Positions 24,801 through 35,296 of a DNA stretch of 64,000 nucleotides are shown piece after piece. The position numbers were made by a program, and so were the translations under genes. The stretch spans positions 248,001 to 312,000 of the forward strand of contig SWDT01000013.1 of assembly GCA_009193035.1 (NCBI GenBank), in the 5' to 3' direction. The stretch comes from Halicephalobus mephisto (Eukaryota; Nematoda; Chromadorea; Rhabditida; Panagrolaimidae). The notes beneath the pieces are model-generated. The model saw only the letters and a list, made by a program, of their open reading frames with translations. It was not told where the DNA came from and ran no database searches. Numbering within the stretch: the first letter of the stretch is position 1; every line of letters starts with the position of its first letter.

Positions 24801-25476
24801 CTGCAATGACAATAAATAAAAACACCAAATTTGAATGATAAATGTTAAAAATTTAAATTTTGTGGATACTATTCAAATCTGCAACAATGCAAAACCCTTT
24901 TTTTCTTTTTGATACAGTAATTAAAAACTTTGTTGATTTTCCCTCTAAATCAAAAATACATAAATCGGTCATAAACTGGCACTGATTGACCTCAATGAAA
25001 AACGCGGTGGGAAAAGCAAGCAAAAGTTCAGAGAAGATAAATTTAGAACCAGCCCTTGTCCGATAAAGCTGAGGTCACGAAAAGCGTCATAAACCCGGAA
25101 AATTGAGGGTGTCATGAAAAATCCAAAGAATAATGCATCTGTCAAAAATGGAAAACTAATAATTACCTCTTGAGCTTGCTCCAGATGAGTTTCCTGAAGC
25201 TGTTCCAGGACTGGCTCCGGACGTATTTGAACATATTACTACTCCAGAATCCGTTTCAGAAACCACGGATAATTTATCGCTGTCTTGATCGTCCGAAACA
25301 CAGAGAGAAATTGTGTCTGGTTGATTCTGATTTCCCAAGGGGAAATTCCCTGAATTAGTCGAGATTTTATGTTGAGCTTTGAGGGCACATTGACGACAAC
25401 ATCCGTGAGAACATTGGAGGAGAATAGGTTCCTTGAAGAATTGTCGACAATATGGGCACTTTAGTTCTTCCTCCAT
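15810..25476 (-). CDS. madd-2: MADD-2 / TRIM9-TRIM67 class E3 ligase
   Basis: RING/B-box ubiquitin ligase that in C. elegans acts with the netrin receptor UNC-40/DCC in muscle-arm and axon guidance. Seven coding exons, 25476..25167, 22833..22235, 18185..17699, 17311..17267, 16748..16464, 16419..15990 and 15945..15810, give 763 residues. Order: RING starting [14 protein letters not shown] with the TRIM9-type long loop containing [15 protein letters not shown]-box 1 ([18 protein letters not shown]); B-box 2 ([22 protein letters not shown]); coiled coil ([16 protein letters not shown]); COS box ([20 protein letters not shown]); a 15-residue microexon insert ([15 protein letters not shown] or equivalent); FN3 ([20 protein letters not shown]); and SPRY ([22 protein letters not shown]-like end [11 protein letters not shown]). 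All align with TRIM9 in order. Introns 1 and 2 (2.3 and 4.0 kb) are full of hairpin arrays. Retention of intron 2 would extend the frame by about 170 repeat-derived residues. Confidence 0.95.
16821..16978. mobile_element. MITE copy 1 (TA target site, terminal inverted repeats)
   Basis: About 157 bp with inverted ends CACAAAAAAGTAACTTTTAA ... TTAAAAGTTACTTTTTTGTG flanked by TA on both sides, as expected for Tc1/mariner-mobilised non-autonomous elements. It has no coding capacity and sits in madd-2 intron 4. Confidence 0.85.
17035..17192. mobile_element. MITE copy 2, same family and orientation
   Basis: About 157 bp, over 90% identical by eye to copy 1 through the interior (ACCCAGTAACGAATACAAAT, GAAAAATGTGACGATT). 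The left end is slightly degraded. It lies 57 bp from copy 1 in the same intron. Confidence 0.85.
17385..17665. repeat. hairpin repeat array D (madd-2 intron 3)
   Basis: Three to four units with GGATAGTGTTCAGAAAATTG-type left arms and CACTATCC right arms. It begins inside intron 3 and ends about 35 bp from the exon 3 donor side. Confidence 0.85.
18405..18640. repeat. hairpin repeat array E (madd-2 intron 2)
   Basis: Three units, GGATAGTGTCTAGGAAG ... TTAGACACTATCC and variants, spaced about 75-80 bp. Confidence 0.85.
19360..20015. repeat. hairpin repeat array F, recently amplified 78-bp tandem
   Basis: Five near-identical units begin with ATATGGATAGTGTCCGGGAA at 19433, 19511, 19589, 19667 and 19744, i.e. 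78, 78, 78 and 77 bp apart, followed by more diverged units to about 20010. Each has a GTGTCCGG left arm and an AATCACTATC or AATTACTATC right arm, so all point the same way. As 78 is a multiple of three, a 119-codon open frame of a 26-residue repeat arises. Confidence 0.93.
20800..21195. repeat. hairpin repeat array G (madd-2 intron 2)
   Basis: Five units of mixed arm type: GTGACTCG ... CAGTCACTATTC, GTGTCTAAAA ... CAGTCACTATCC, GTGTCCAG ... TAGACACTATCC. Confidence 0.85.
21825..22205. repeat. hairpin repeat array H (madd-2 intron 2, next to exon 2)
   Basis: Four to five units. Two adjacent ones (about 21899-21960 and 21984-22045) share an identical stretch including TTCTGATTTTTGAGG and AAAAAAGCAAATTTGGATAG. 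The array reaches within about 30 bp of the exon 2 donor. Confidence 0.88.
22835..23335. other. madd-2 intron 1, unique part
   Basis: T/A-rich stretch with repeated TTAAATTTGCATTTTTT-like phrases at 22860-22960, then unique sequence without genes. Confidence 0.4.
23335..23720. repeat. hairpin repeat array I (madd-2 intron 1)
   Basis: Five units, mostly GTGTCCAAGAAATCC left and GTCACTATCC right arms, all in one direction. Confidence 0.87.
24505..24885. repeat. hairpin repeat array J (madd-2 intron 1)
   Basis: Five units with GGATAGTG and CACTATCC arms, somewhat diverged; one compact unit at 24673-24712 has a core of only about 20 bp. Confidence 0.85.
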
Positions 25477-25739
25477 GATTCATCCAAAAACCCTAAAAAA
25501 ATTTAATTAAAAAATTCTTCCGGAAATGAGAAATTTGCGAAACATGATTTTATGGGATTTAACGATAGTTAAATTAATCAAGCCAGCTCGAGAAAGCACG
25601 GAAGCATGAACTGGGAGATATCTCAAAATTGAACAAGTGATCGATGACCGATTGGATCCGGAAAATTGGCATTGACAAGATCAAGTGACTTGCAAAGTTA
25701 TTTAGGAGGAAAGGAGGCCAATAAATAATACTACACGAG

Positions 25740-26205
25740 GGCAAACTAGGAAAGTGTCCAAAAAGTTACATTCTTAATTTTTCCCCAGTCACTATCCGAA
25801 TCTTCTAATAAAACCACAGAACTACACTTGGATAGTGTTCGGAAAGTTTAAAAATCCAAAATTCCTAAACACGATCCAAATATGAAAATTGATGAAATAA
25901 AAAAATTTTGGATAGTGTTTCGAAAATTCCAATTTTTGAATTTTAAAATCACTATCCGAGTCTTCTAATAAAACCACAAAACTACACTTGGATAGTGTTC
26001 GGAAAGTTTAAAAATCTAAAATTTCTAAATACTATTCAAATTTGAAAGTTGATGAAATAAATAAATTTTGGATAGTGTTTTGAAAATTCCAATTTTTGAA
26101 TTTTTAAATCACTATCCAAGTTCGCTTTCTTGTAAAATTAAAACCAAATCCGAATAGTTTAAAAAATTGGAATTTCCGAATTTTTAAACATTATCCATCA
26201 TTGTA
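25740..26205. repeat. hairpin repeat array K with 160-bp higher-order unit
   Basis: Pairs of hairpins are duplicated together: TCTTCTAATAAAACCACA recurs at 25801 and 25961, each followed by two different hairpins in the same order, so the repeat unit here is about 160 bp. Confidence 0.87.
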
Positions 26206-27545
26206 GTTTTGGACTGCTAATCACGTTCTAATATCCTAAAATTTCTAAAACAAAAGGACCACAAGGAGAACCAATAAAAGCCAGCTAGGTTGGAGGATGA
26301 AAATTGAATGTGTGTTGCCGAGTGATTTATGGGGCCAAGCTCATCTCGACTGAACGGCTAGCTTGTTTTCTTTTGTCTCAGCAAAAATGCCAACAATTGA
26401 ATTGGACAAGAAAATAAAAAAATTACTATTTTTTAAAATTTGAATTTCTTAAAAAATGGCTAAAAAGTGAAAAATTCTTGTCATTCATAACCAATCAGTC
26501 TGCTGGACCCCAAAAAAGAAACTAACGTGACCGATGACAACTTTTTATTTTTAAAATTTTTCTTTTTTAAATTTTTCTTTTTGAAATTAAAAAAAGTCAT
26601 CAGTAATGTGTCAAAAAAAAGTTTTAAAAGTACCCTGTCAAAAAGATAAAAAAATAAAAATTGATTTTGATCGACTTGAGGAAAGATTTACGAGAGTCGA
26701 AAACTGTTTTTATTACTTTAAAAAAAGAATTAAAAAAATATAAAAATCAAAAGCCACACATGCCGCTTTTTGCAAGACACTAAACAGAAATAGGATCACG
26801 TTGGCAACTGCTTTCTTTATCAAGACAAATGAGAAATCTGCCGGATAACATGAAAGAACTAAGCTATTCGTCTTTGACAAAATGCCCTCAGGAAAGCCAG
26901 TCTGAGTTTTCATATTTTAAAAGTTCTGTTTTAATCCCGAAACACAGGTGAAAAAAATTGAAAATTATTATTATAAAAAAATTAAAAATGTCTCGACGGG
27001 AATTTTTAAAATTGTCTAAAAATCAGTTTTAGATGATTCTAAAAATTCTAATTAAATTACAAAAATTCAAAAATCAGTACGCTCGATAAATTTTATTTCG
27101 AAAATAAAATTCAAAAATTTCCAAAAATTATGGTTCTTTCAAAATTGTAAGGATTTGCCTAATACGAAAAAACATATTTTCAGGAAGAGTTTTCACACTT
27201 GGCTCCTTCAAAAAAGGCGCAAAATAAATTGAAAAAGTCAACAAACGAAAAATTTTTGAAAGCCAAAAAAGCAACTGAAGTTGTCTTCAGAAGACGAGGC
27301 CCAAGTCAAATGAGCTTAGTGTTTTAAAAAAAGGAGTTGGATACAGATGGATCCGAAATTGGGTTTTGTTTCTGGTTTTTTTGTGGATAAATTTTAGGAA
27401 AAAGTTCAAGGAAAATTGCGGTTTTCCGAAATTTAGAAAAAAAGACCGGATAAGTCTTTTGGGGATAAAGATTGAGGTAATGAAACTCATTAGAAATTAA
27501 ATAGTTTAGAGAAAAACAATTATTTTCCCCACTGGAATCAAAACA
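26206..27545. other. gene-free, AT-rich
   Basis: 5' side of madd-2. Low-complexity A/T runs (26400-26760, 26950-27130) and a short weak open frame on the minus strand (27287-27608) with no recognisable content. Confidence 0.4.
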
Positions 27546-27865
27546 ATAGTGTAAGTTTGGATAGTGACTAGGAAATTCAAAATTTAAGAATTTAAAATTT
27601 CTAGACACTATCTAGATTTGGTTTTATTATTTTGTTAAACTGCAAATCTGGATAGTGACTAGGAAATTCAAGAATTTAAAATTTCTAGACACTATCCAAA
27701 TTTGGTTTTATTATTTTGCTAAACTGCAAATCTGGATAGTGTCTAAGAAATTATAAATTTCGAATTTCTTAAACACTATCCAGAGTTACTATTACTAACG
27801 ACTTGAATAGTGTTCAAGACAACGATTTTCTGGTTTTCCTGTCACTATCCAAGATTGCATTAGTG
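27545..27865. repeat. hairpin repeat array L
   Basis: Four units; the first two share GGATAGTGACTAGGAAATTC and a common spacer (TTTTATTATTTTG ... AAACTGCAAATCTGG). Confidence 0.87.
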
Positions 27866-28287
27866 CAAAATTTTAAATCCACTGCCCTAGGCAATAAAAA
27901 TATTCTGAATGCCAATCTTAAGGAACGCCAAAGATTACTCCGTATTCCTCCTGAAATTGGCTGGACCATGTCCTGCTTCAAATGACCGGAAATGGCTTTG
28001 GTCTCGGAACACTAAAAGCAGGAGGACTTTGAAACAAGTAGCAAAAGCAATTAGCTTTCATGAAGGAATAGAAAATGATTTTTTGCATCAAGAAAACTAC
28101 GAATATCTTGTTTGAAAAAAACTATGTGAAATTTGTGTTCTGAATATTTGTTTTTCGCTTTTATGTAACTTTAATGAAAAAATTATTTTAAATAATTTTG
28201 TTTTTTATCTGGAATTTAGAAAATTTTTATTTTTTTATGAAATTTTGGATGTTTTTAGAATTGGAAATTAGTCTTCAGAATCTAGGA

Positions 28288-28630
28288 TTTCAAAAGCCAA
28301 CTATTTATTCTGACTTCAGATTCAGAATCTGATGACTTTATTGTAAATAATTTTTATTTGGTTTTAACTCCAAAATTCGAACATAAATTTCAAAAACACG
28401 AACATCACAAAATCAATTTTAAATGTTTTTAAATTTGAATAAACACTTGGAACAAGGTACTTGACTTCCTAGATTCTGAATCTGAAGTTCAAATCCAGGA
28501 TCCCGAAGATCAACTATTTATTCTGACTTCAGATTCAGAATCTAAGAGTTTGATTACATTTTCGAAAGTAATTTTTGTTCAGTTTTAACTCCAAAATTCA
28601 AACATGAATTTTCAGAACACGAATGGCCGG
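28288..28630 (+). repeat. tandem duplication, offset about 213 bp
   Basis: CTATTTATTCTGACTTCAGA at 28301 recurs at 28514, and GTTTTAACTCCAAAATTC follows in both copies. Copies are clearly diverged. Apart from this, 27866-29235 shows no gene. Confidence 0.75.
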
Positions 28631-29234
28631 GACACAAGTATCTCAACGCGAAAAAGTGACGTTTTTATTTTTTTTTCTGTTAGTGGAAATCTGTAGTTGT
28701 CTTTGAGGAAAGATTAATGAGGGTCCATTTTTGGTGGTCAAAGAATTGTCAACTTCAGGAACAACAAGCATCAATCTTTTTCGAGAACATTAGTTTTTAA
28801 AATTTCTGCCAAAAAGTACGAATAAAGTTCCCTCGAGAACAATCACACGAGCAACGAGATAAGAATGAATATTTTCAAAATTTAAAAACAAAAAATAATT
28901 TTTATTTTTTGACAGGTCAAGGTGCCGAAAGTAACAATTTATTGCGGCGAATTATCGCTCTTCGAATCTGTCCATTAAAGATAAAAAAGGTCAAAACGGG
29001 CCATGTTCACAAACCACCTTTGATATCTCGTTTTTATCAAAGACTTCATCGAAAAAAAAAGTTTCTGGTCAATGCCATTTTCACTGAAAAAGTGCAAAAA
29101 CCACAATGGTCAGCTGAAGGAGGAAGAGGGAGGTTCAAAACTGGTGGGCGGGGCTTTGAAATTGGTCATTGTCCATAATTTCTGTGGGTAAACAGGCGAA
29201 GGATTAGCATTGTTCTAATATTAGTTTCGAAAAT

Positions 29235-29670
29235 CAACTATTGCAGATTTGGATAGTGTCTAGAAGATTCAAGAATTTAAAATTTCTAGACACTATCCAG
29301 ATTTGATTTTATTATTTTATTAAACAGCAAATTTGGATAGTGACTAGAAAATTCAAAATTTATAATTTTCTAAACACTGTCCAGATTTGGATAGTGACTA
29401 AAAAAAGTTAAAAATTGAAACCCTCTGGACACCATCCAGATTTGGTTTTATTATTTTATTAAACAACAAATTTGGATAGTGACTAGGAAATTTAAAATTT
29501 ATAATTTTCTAAACACTGTCCAGATTTGGATAGCGACTAAAAAAGTTAAAAATTAAAATTCTCTGGACACTATCCAGATTTGATTTTATTATTTTATTAA
29601 ACAACAAATTTGGATAGTGACTAGGAAATTCAAAAATCTAGAATTTCTTAGACACTATCCAAATTGCATT
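29235..29670. repeat. hairpin repeat array M with higher-order pairs
   Basis: About six units. A two-hairpin block (GTGACTAGGAAATTTAAAAT followed by a hairpin with CTCTGGACAC) is repeated twice with the same spacer TTTTATTATTTTATTAAACA. Confidence 0.88.
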
Positions 29671-30450
29671 TTCGAATTGATTCAGCATTTTGCTAAAACA
29701 ATAATTGCTTCAAACTCATACCAAATATGATTCATAAAGAGCTAACTGACCGATCGGCACATTTTCGCGCAAAAAGCCATTGAGAACTCTTGACCCCAGA
29801 CAAGACACATGGCTCCAAGAAAAACGACCGCAAAACAATGGGGTTGAAGATTGATGATTTCCTCAGTTTTTGACGCGCGAAAAAATGCAAATATCTGAAT
29901 GCATGGATCTTTTACCCTGTTCGGATCCCATTTGGGTCCTCGTTTCTGGGGGTTTTTGTCCATGAACAACATGTTTCAAAAAACGCAATTAATCTAACGA
30001 CGACCGTTCGATTTGACAATTTTTCCAAAAATGACGAAACTAGACAGACGAAATTTAACATCAGACAAAATATTTTTATTTAAACAACAAAACATTGTAT
30101 TTCATAAAAATGATGAGATTTTTTGCTTTTAGGCAACTTTTTCGACCATTAGGAAAAATTTTATTTGAAGAAAGTGGCGCACAAGGGATTTCATAAAGCC
30201 AAATTGGTGGACATTGCAAGCTGAAAAAACTCTATTTGAGGAAACAAGCTTCATCCAAAGTTTGCGCATGTTTTCTGAACTAACGAGAAAAAAGTATATA
30301 CATCTTGATGGAAATTTGAGTAGTTTTTGAAAAAAGGTGAAAATAGATGCCGAAAATGTTATTTAAAAAAGGCCTTGGAGTAATGAAATTGTCTATATTT
30401 AGAAAACGAAGGTAAACCGAGTGATGAAATTGGAGATTAGTACAGCTTTG
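29671..30450. other. gene-free stretch
   Basis: Unique intergenic sequence. A minus-strand open frame at 29742-29972 has no recognisable domain and I do not call it. Confidence 0.4.
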
Positions 30451-31025
30451 TGTTAGTACGAAGTTGGATAATAATTAGAAAACCCAAAAAGTTGGAATTT
30501 CTAAAACTGTTCACATTTAGTTTTGTAATTTCACTGGACCGCAAAATTGGATAGTGTCTAGAAAATGCAAAAACTAAGAATTCCTGGACACTATCCAAAT
30601 GTGATTTTATTATTTTATCAAACCTCAAATTTTAATAGTGTCTAGAAAATGCAAAAACTAAGATTTTCTGGACACCATCCAATTTTATAGTCCAACAAAC
30701 CTAAAAAACCAAATTTGGAGAATGTATGAAAAATCCAAAAATTTGAAATTTCTGGACACTATCCAAATTTACTGTTTAACAAAATAATAAAATCAAACTT
30801 GGATAGTGTCCAAAAATTCTTGATTTCCGAATTTTTCAAGCACTATCCAAGTGTGAAATTAAATTTAAAAAAATTAAACATGAATAATATTTGAAAAATT
30901 TAAAAATTAGGAATCTTCGGACACTATCCAAGTTTGGATTTAATTTTTTTAGATTGAAAATTTGGATAGTGTCCAGAAATTCTAAATTTTTGGGTTTCTA
31001 AAATCACTATCCAAGTTTGTAGCAA
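30450..31025. repeat. hairpin repeat array N
   Basis: Seven units of varied arm type, e.g. GGATAGTGTCTAGAAAATGC ... CCTGGACACTATCC and GTGTCCAGAAATTC ... AATCACTATCC. Confidence 0.87.
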
Positions 31026-31319
31026 CTCAAAAGTGACTTTATTTCTATTTTTGAATCAACTTTCCCGATCCGAACTCATCCTGATTTTTCCAAACATTTG
31101 ACTCCCGCAGTCCAAAACAAAACCTTCAAATTGGATGACACATCTCCTCGAGATCTCTTGAGCTTATTACAGCCAACACGTAAAAAGTGAGAAAGCTATT
31201 GAAACAAAAAAGCTAATCTTCGACGAAAGCAAAAATTGCAACATCCATCGGTGACTAACGGATTTTTTTCAAGACAAAAAGTGAGATAAAAATGAAAAAG
31301 TTGTTTTTCAAAAAAATAT

Positions 31320-31740
31320 AGCTTTGTTAAAATTTAATTTTATATTTTATTCCGTCTTGACCAAATAGTGACCATCTTCATTTTCAACTAAAAAATAAAC
31401 AAATCTCTTTCAGCCGACTGACCAGAAGGATAAATCAAAGCCCCTACGCCAACGAAAACGAAAAACAAAAATTTCGCTCATTTAAAAAAATATTTTCTTA
31501 ATTAAAATTCCATATTATTAAAAATAAAAATAGTTTCAAAACATCAATTTTGAAGTTAATTTTTAATCAAAAATATTCATCAATTTTAAACATTTTTTAA
31601 TTTAAAAAAAAAAACAAAAAAATTTCAAATTTAAAAAAAAAATTTTAATTTAAAATTTGTGAATAATTTTTTAAATTTAAAAAAATAAAAAAAATTTTTT
31701 ATTTAAAAATTGTGAAAAATAAAAATTGTAAAGTTTGAAT
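31320..31740. other. A/T-only low-complexity tract
   Basis: Runs of A and T with AAATTTAAAA phrases, strongest at 31480-31740. No gene. Confidence 0.6.
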
Positions 31741-31984
31741 TTTACGAGGTACCAAAAACCGGCTGGTGGTCGCAGGAAATGCCACCAGATGGTCAGGCAA
31801 ATTTAAAACAGCCTAAATTGACAAAGTTATTATATAATTTTATGAAAATAATATTATTTTTAAAATACAAGTTTTTACAAAATAAAATTGTGAGGAATTT
31901 TAAATTTTTATCAAATTGTAAAAAAATTTTAGTTTCTATAAAGTTTTAGAAATTTTAAAAATGTTTTTAAAAATTTTATAAGTT

Positions 31985-32475
31985 TCTCAAAAATTCTAAA
32001 AATTTTCACGAGATTCTGAAAGTTGCGAAAACTTACATGAGAATATCAGAGGTTTCAAAACTTTTACGGGATTCTGGAGATTTTGAAAATTTTTAGAAGG
32101 TTCTTAAAAATTCAAAAACTTTTACGGGATTCTAAATATTTAAGACTTTTTAAAATTTCTCTGAATTTTAGAAACTTTCACGAGATTCTAAAAATTTAAA
32201 AATTTTTAAAAGATTCCCAAAATTTTTTATTAAATTCTAAAAATTTTCACGAGATTCTGAAAGTTGCGAAAACTTACATGAGAACATCAGAGATTTCAAA
32301 ACTTTTACGGGATTCTGGAGATTTTGAAAATTTTTAGAAGGTTCTTAAAAATTCAAAAACTTTTATGAGATTCTAAATATTTAAGACTTTTTAAAATTTC
32401 TCTGAATTTTAGAAACTTTCACGAGATTCTAAAAATTTAAAAATTTTTAAAAGATTCCCAAAATTTTTTATTAAA
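31985..32475 (+). repeat. 241-bp tandem duplication in TTC/GAA-rich repeat
   Basis: AGTTGCGAAAACTTACATGA occurs at 32021 and again at 32262; the surrounding 241 bp are almost identical in both copies. The wider region 31900-32810 is made of ATTCTAAAAATTTT-like phrases and ends in four to five copies of AAAATTATAAAAATTCTA (32670-32810). Confidence 0.88.
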
Positions 32476-33181
32476 TTCTGAAAATTTTAAAATTTTTAGA
32501 AGATTCTTATATATTTCTGCTGGATTCTGAAAAATTCAAAAACTAATAAAATTCTCAAAAATTTTCATAAAATTCTGGAATATTCTGTAAACTTCTACAA
32601 AATGTTCATAATTTTTCACTAAATTCTAAAAAAACAGAAATGTTTAAAAAATTCTAAAATTTTTTACAAAATTATAAAAATTCTAAAAATTCTAAAATTT
32701 CCACAAAATTATAAAAATTCTAAAATTTTCTACAAAATTATAAAAATTCTAAAATTCCCACAAAATTATAAAAATTCTAAAATTCCCACAAAATTATAAA
32801 AATTCTAATAATCATGAAATTTATTTTTTTTAAATATAATTCTGAAGAAAATAAAAAATAATCTCTTTATTCATTAATCCTTTTTTTCAAGTTGACCCGG
32901 AATTCCTTCTGGCGATCATCCCCGACCAAAAACAACAATGAAAATTCCTTGAATGTCAAACTGTAAAATAATTGAGCAAAAGACCGAAGATTTACGAGGT
33001 TCTATCGAATCCCGGATTTGATTAATTTTTATTGCCTATCATTGACAGCTCCATTTTTTGCCAAAACAAATGTTACAATTTTTGTTTTTAAAATTTCAAT
33101 TTTAATTTCCCAAAAGTATAGTAGCATTTTTAAAAAGTTAAATCCAAAACACAAAAGGGGACATCACGAACGTAAACATAC

Positions 33182-34034
33182 TGTTAGATCGTGGTTAGGA
33201 GTTCCTGGTCCACGTGTAGATGAGAAAGAGATACAAAATTAGTTTATTAAACCAGAGGCGAGATATACAACACAACTCTGATAAACTATCTCGTAATCTA
33301 TTTAATTTCTCATCAGTGCACGATCGTAACACAGATGTTCCATAATCACTTGTAACTAAGCATAATTGAGTGTACTTGATTATACTCATTTTTCTACATA
33401 GGAATTAAAAATAAGAATGAAGAAGAGAGTTATGATCACACGTTCATTTTAGTTTTCATATATTCAACGAGTATAATCAAATTCGTTCAATTACAGATAA
33501 TTGTGGAGCATTTATCTCACTATTCGTTGTTAACTAATATTAATTCACAGGTGATCCACAATCACTTGTAACTAAGCATAATTGGGTGAATTCGATTATA
33601 CTCATTTTTCTACATAGGAATTAAAAATAAGAATTAAGAAGAGAGTTATGATCACATTTTAATTTTCATACGTTCAACGAGTATAATCAAATACGTTCAA
33701 TTACAGATAATTATGGAGCATTTATGTCATTATTTGGTGTTAACTAATATTAATTCACAGGTGATTCACAATCACTTGTAACTAAACGTAATTGGGTGAA
33801 TTCGATTGTACTCATTTTTCTACATAGGAATTAAAAATAAGAAAGAAGAAGTAAGAAGAAAGTTACGATCCCATTTTTATTTTAATTTTCATACGTCCAA
33901 CGAGTATAATCAAATACGTTCAATTACAAGTAATTACGGAGCAATCGTACGCCTTTCGTTAGTCCTCAGGGCATTTCCCTTCGGGACCAACACTGTACGG
34001 GCTTGGACTGAAATGAATAGTGCACGATCCAACA
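33182..34034 (+). mobile_element. LTR-like element with nested insertion
   Basis: Starts TGTTAGATCGTGGTTAGGAG and ends GCACGATCCAACA (TG...CA). Both ends match the solo LTR at 49204-49429, including the internal phrases CGTACGCCTTTCGTTAGTCC and GGGCTTGGACTGAAATGAAT. The middle is interrupted by a hairpin triplet. The immediate 5-bp flanks (CATAC/TATAA) do not match, so insertion history is unclear. Confidence 0.7.
33338..33940. repeat. three tandem copies of a hairpin element, about 215 bp each
   Basis: AATCACTTGTAACTAA recurs at about 33348, 33560 and 33772. Each copy carries inverted arms: CACTTGTAACTAAGCATAAT with TTGATTATACTCATT on the left, and AACGAGTATAATCAA with TTCAATTAC on the right, around a GAAGAAGAGAGTTATGATC middle. 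It is inserted within the LTR-like element. Confidence 0.85.
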
Positions 34035-35296
34035 TATAAATCCCCACCGATCTGGTTAAATGTTGCGAGTTTTATTTCGATTTGAATTTTGACTTCTTTA
34101 AAGACCTCAACATTAGAAATTTATTTAAACTTTCATTGACTTTTTTCATGTGGATTTGTGGAGTAAATGATCGAAATCCATCCTCGAGGAAGCCATCGAC
34201 GACGAAAAGAAACCATTCGAGAATGAAAAACGTCCTAAAATTTTATAATTTTTAAATTTTAACATACGACTTACAGAATTCGAAGATTGTCGATTTTTTT
34301 TCCAGAATAGCATTGAATTTTTATTTTGGATATTCCTTGAAGTTGGAGAAAAATTTCCGATTAAAGAAGTGGTGCTATCTAGCGAGAAACAAGATAAGGA
34401 TTTTATTTTTTTGATAAAACAGGCAGTACCGAAACTGATGGTTCAAAATCGCGAGTCAAAATAAAAAAAAATAAAAAAAAAATAAAAAATTTTTAAAAAA
34501 TTGGAATTTTAATTTTCAGCGGTTTCTTCGAGACCAGATTCGACTAACTTCAGATTCATTTTTCGATTTTCTAATTTTCTAATTTTATATTCAAATTTTT
34601 CTTTAACTTCATTTTCGAAATTCCTTCTTAACGGGATTCTGAATATCTGTCTAATCCCAGTTAAAAATCTTTAAAATAATTTTTGTTTTTTATGATTTTT
34701 AAAATTTTATCCAACTTCATTTTTGATTTTTTAAAATTTTATCCAACTCCATTTTTGATTTTTAAAATTTTTGGCAAGTGCCTTTGATCAGAACGACAAT
34801 GACGTAACTGATTGTGAAATGTCACTAACAGTCTCAGAAAAACTGTTTTTATGGATTACGGTAGCTTTTGTTTTTATTGCACGTTTTTTGCAGCTTTCTT
34901 AGTTTAATTACCCAAGGTTGAAGTTCTTCATAAACTACAGTAAGGAATGAAATTTTCTTGTAAATCAATATGTGAATATTAGATGACGAATTGTCGCAGG
35001 AAAAGCTTCGAAACATTTTTTTTGACTTTATCCCAAATACGTCTCCAACTTCGGTCTTTTCTTGGTCTTATTATCAGAGGTTTTCAACTTTCTCGAATTC
35101 GCTTTTAACCCTATCCTCAAGTCCCTTATTAGCCGCACTTCAGACCCCCTACGACCCCGTCTCCCAGGGTCCCTTAACCCTCTCTTCCCCAATTTCAATT
35201 ACTTTTAACAAATATTTATAATTTTAAAACAAGAATAAATATGATTAGAACAAGGAGATCAAAAGTTACAAATTACTTACAAAACTAATTGCAAAA
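34035..35296. other. gene-free 3' flank of hsp-70
   Basis: AT-rich with A/T low complexity at 34450-34770. Short repeated phrase ATTTTATCCAACT (34705-34755). No gene seen. Confidence 0.4.

Noticed and set aside
29742..29972. Minus-strand open frame of 76 codons with a hydrophobic stretch
   Set aside because: Isolated, no splice context, and no homology recognised.
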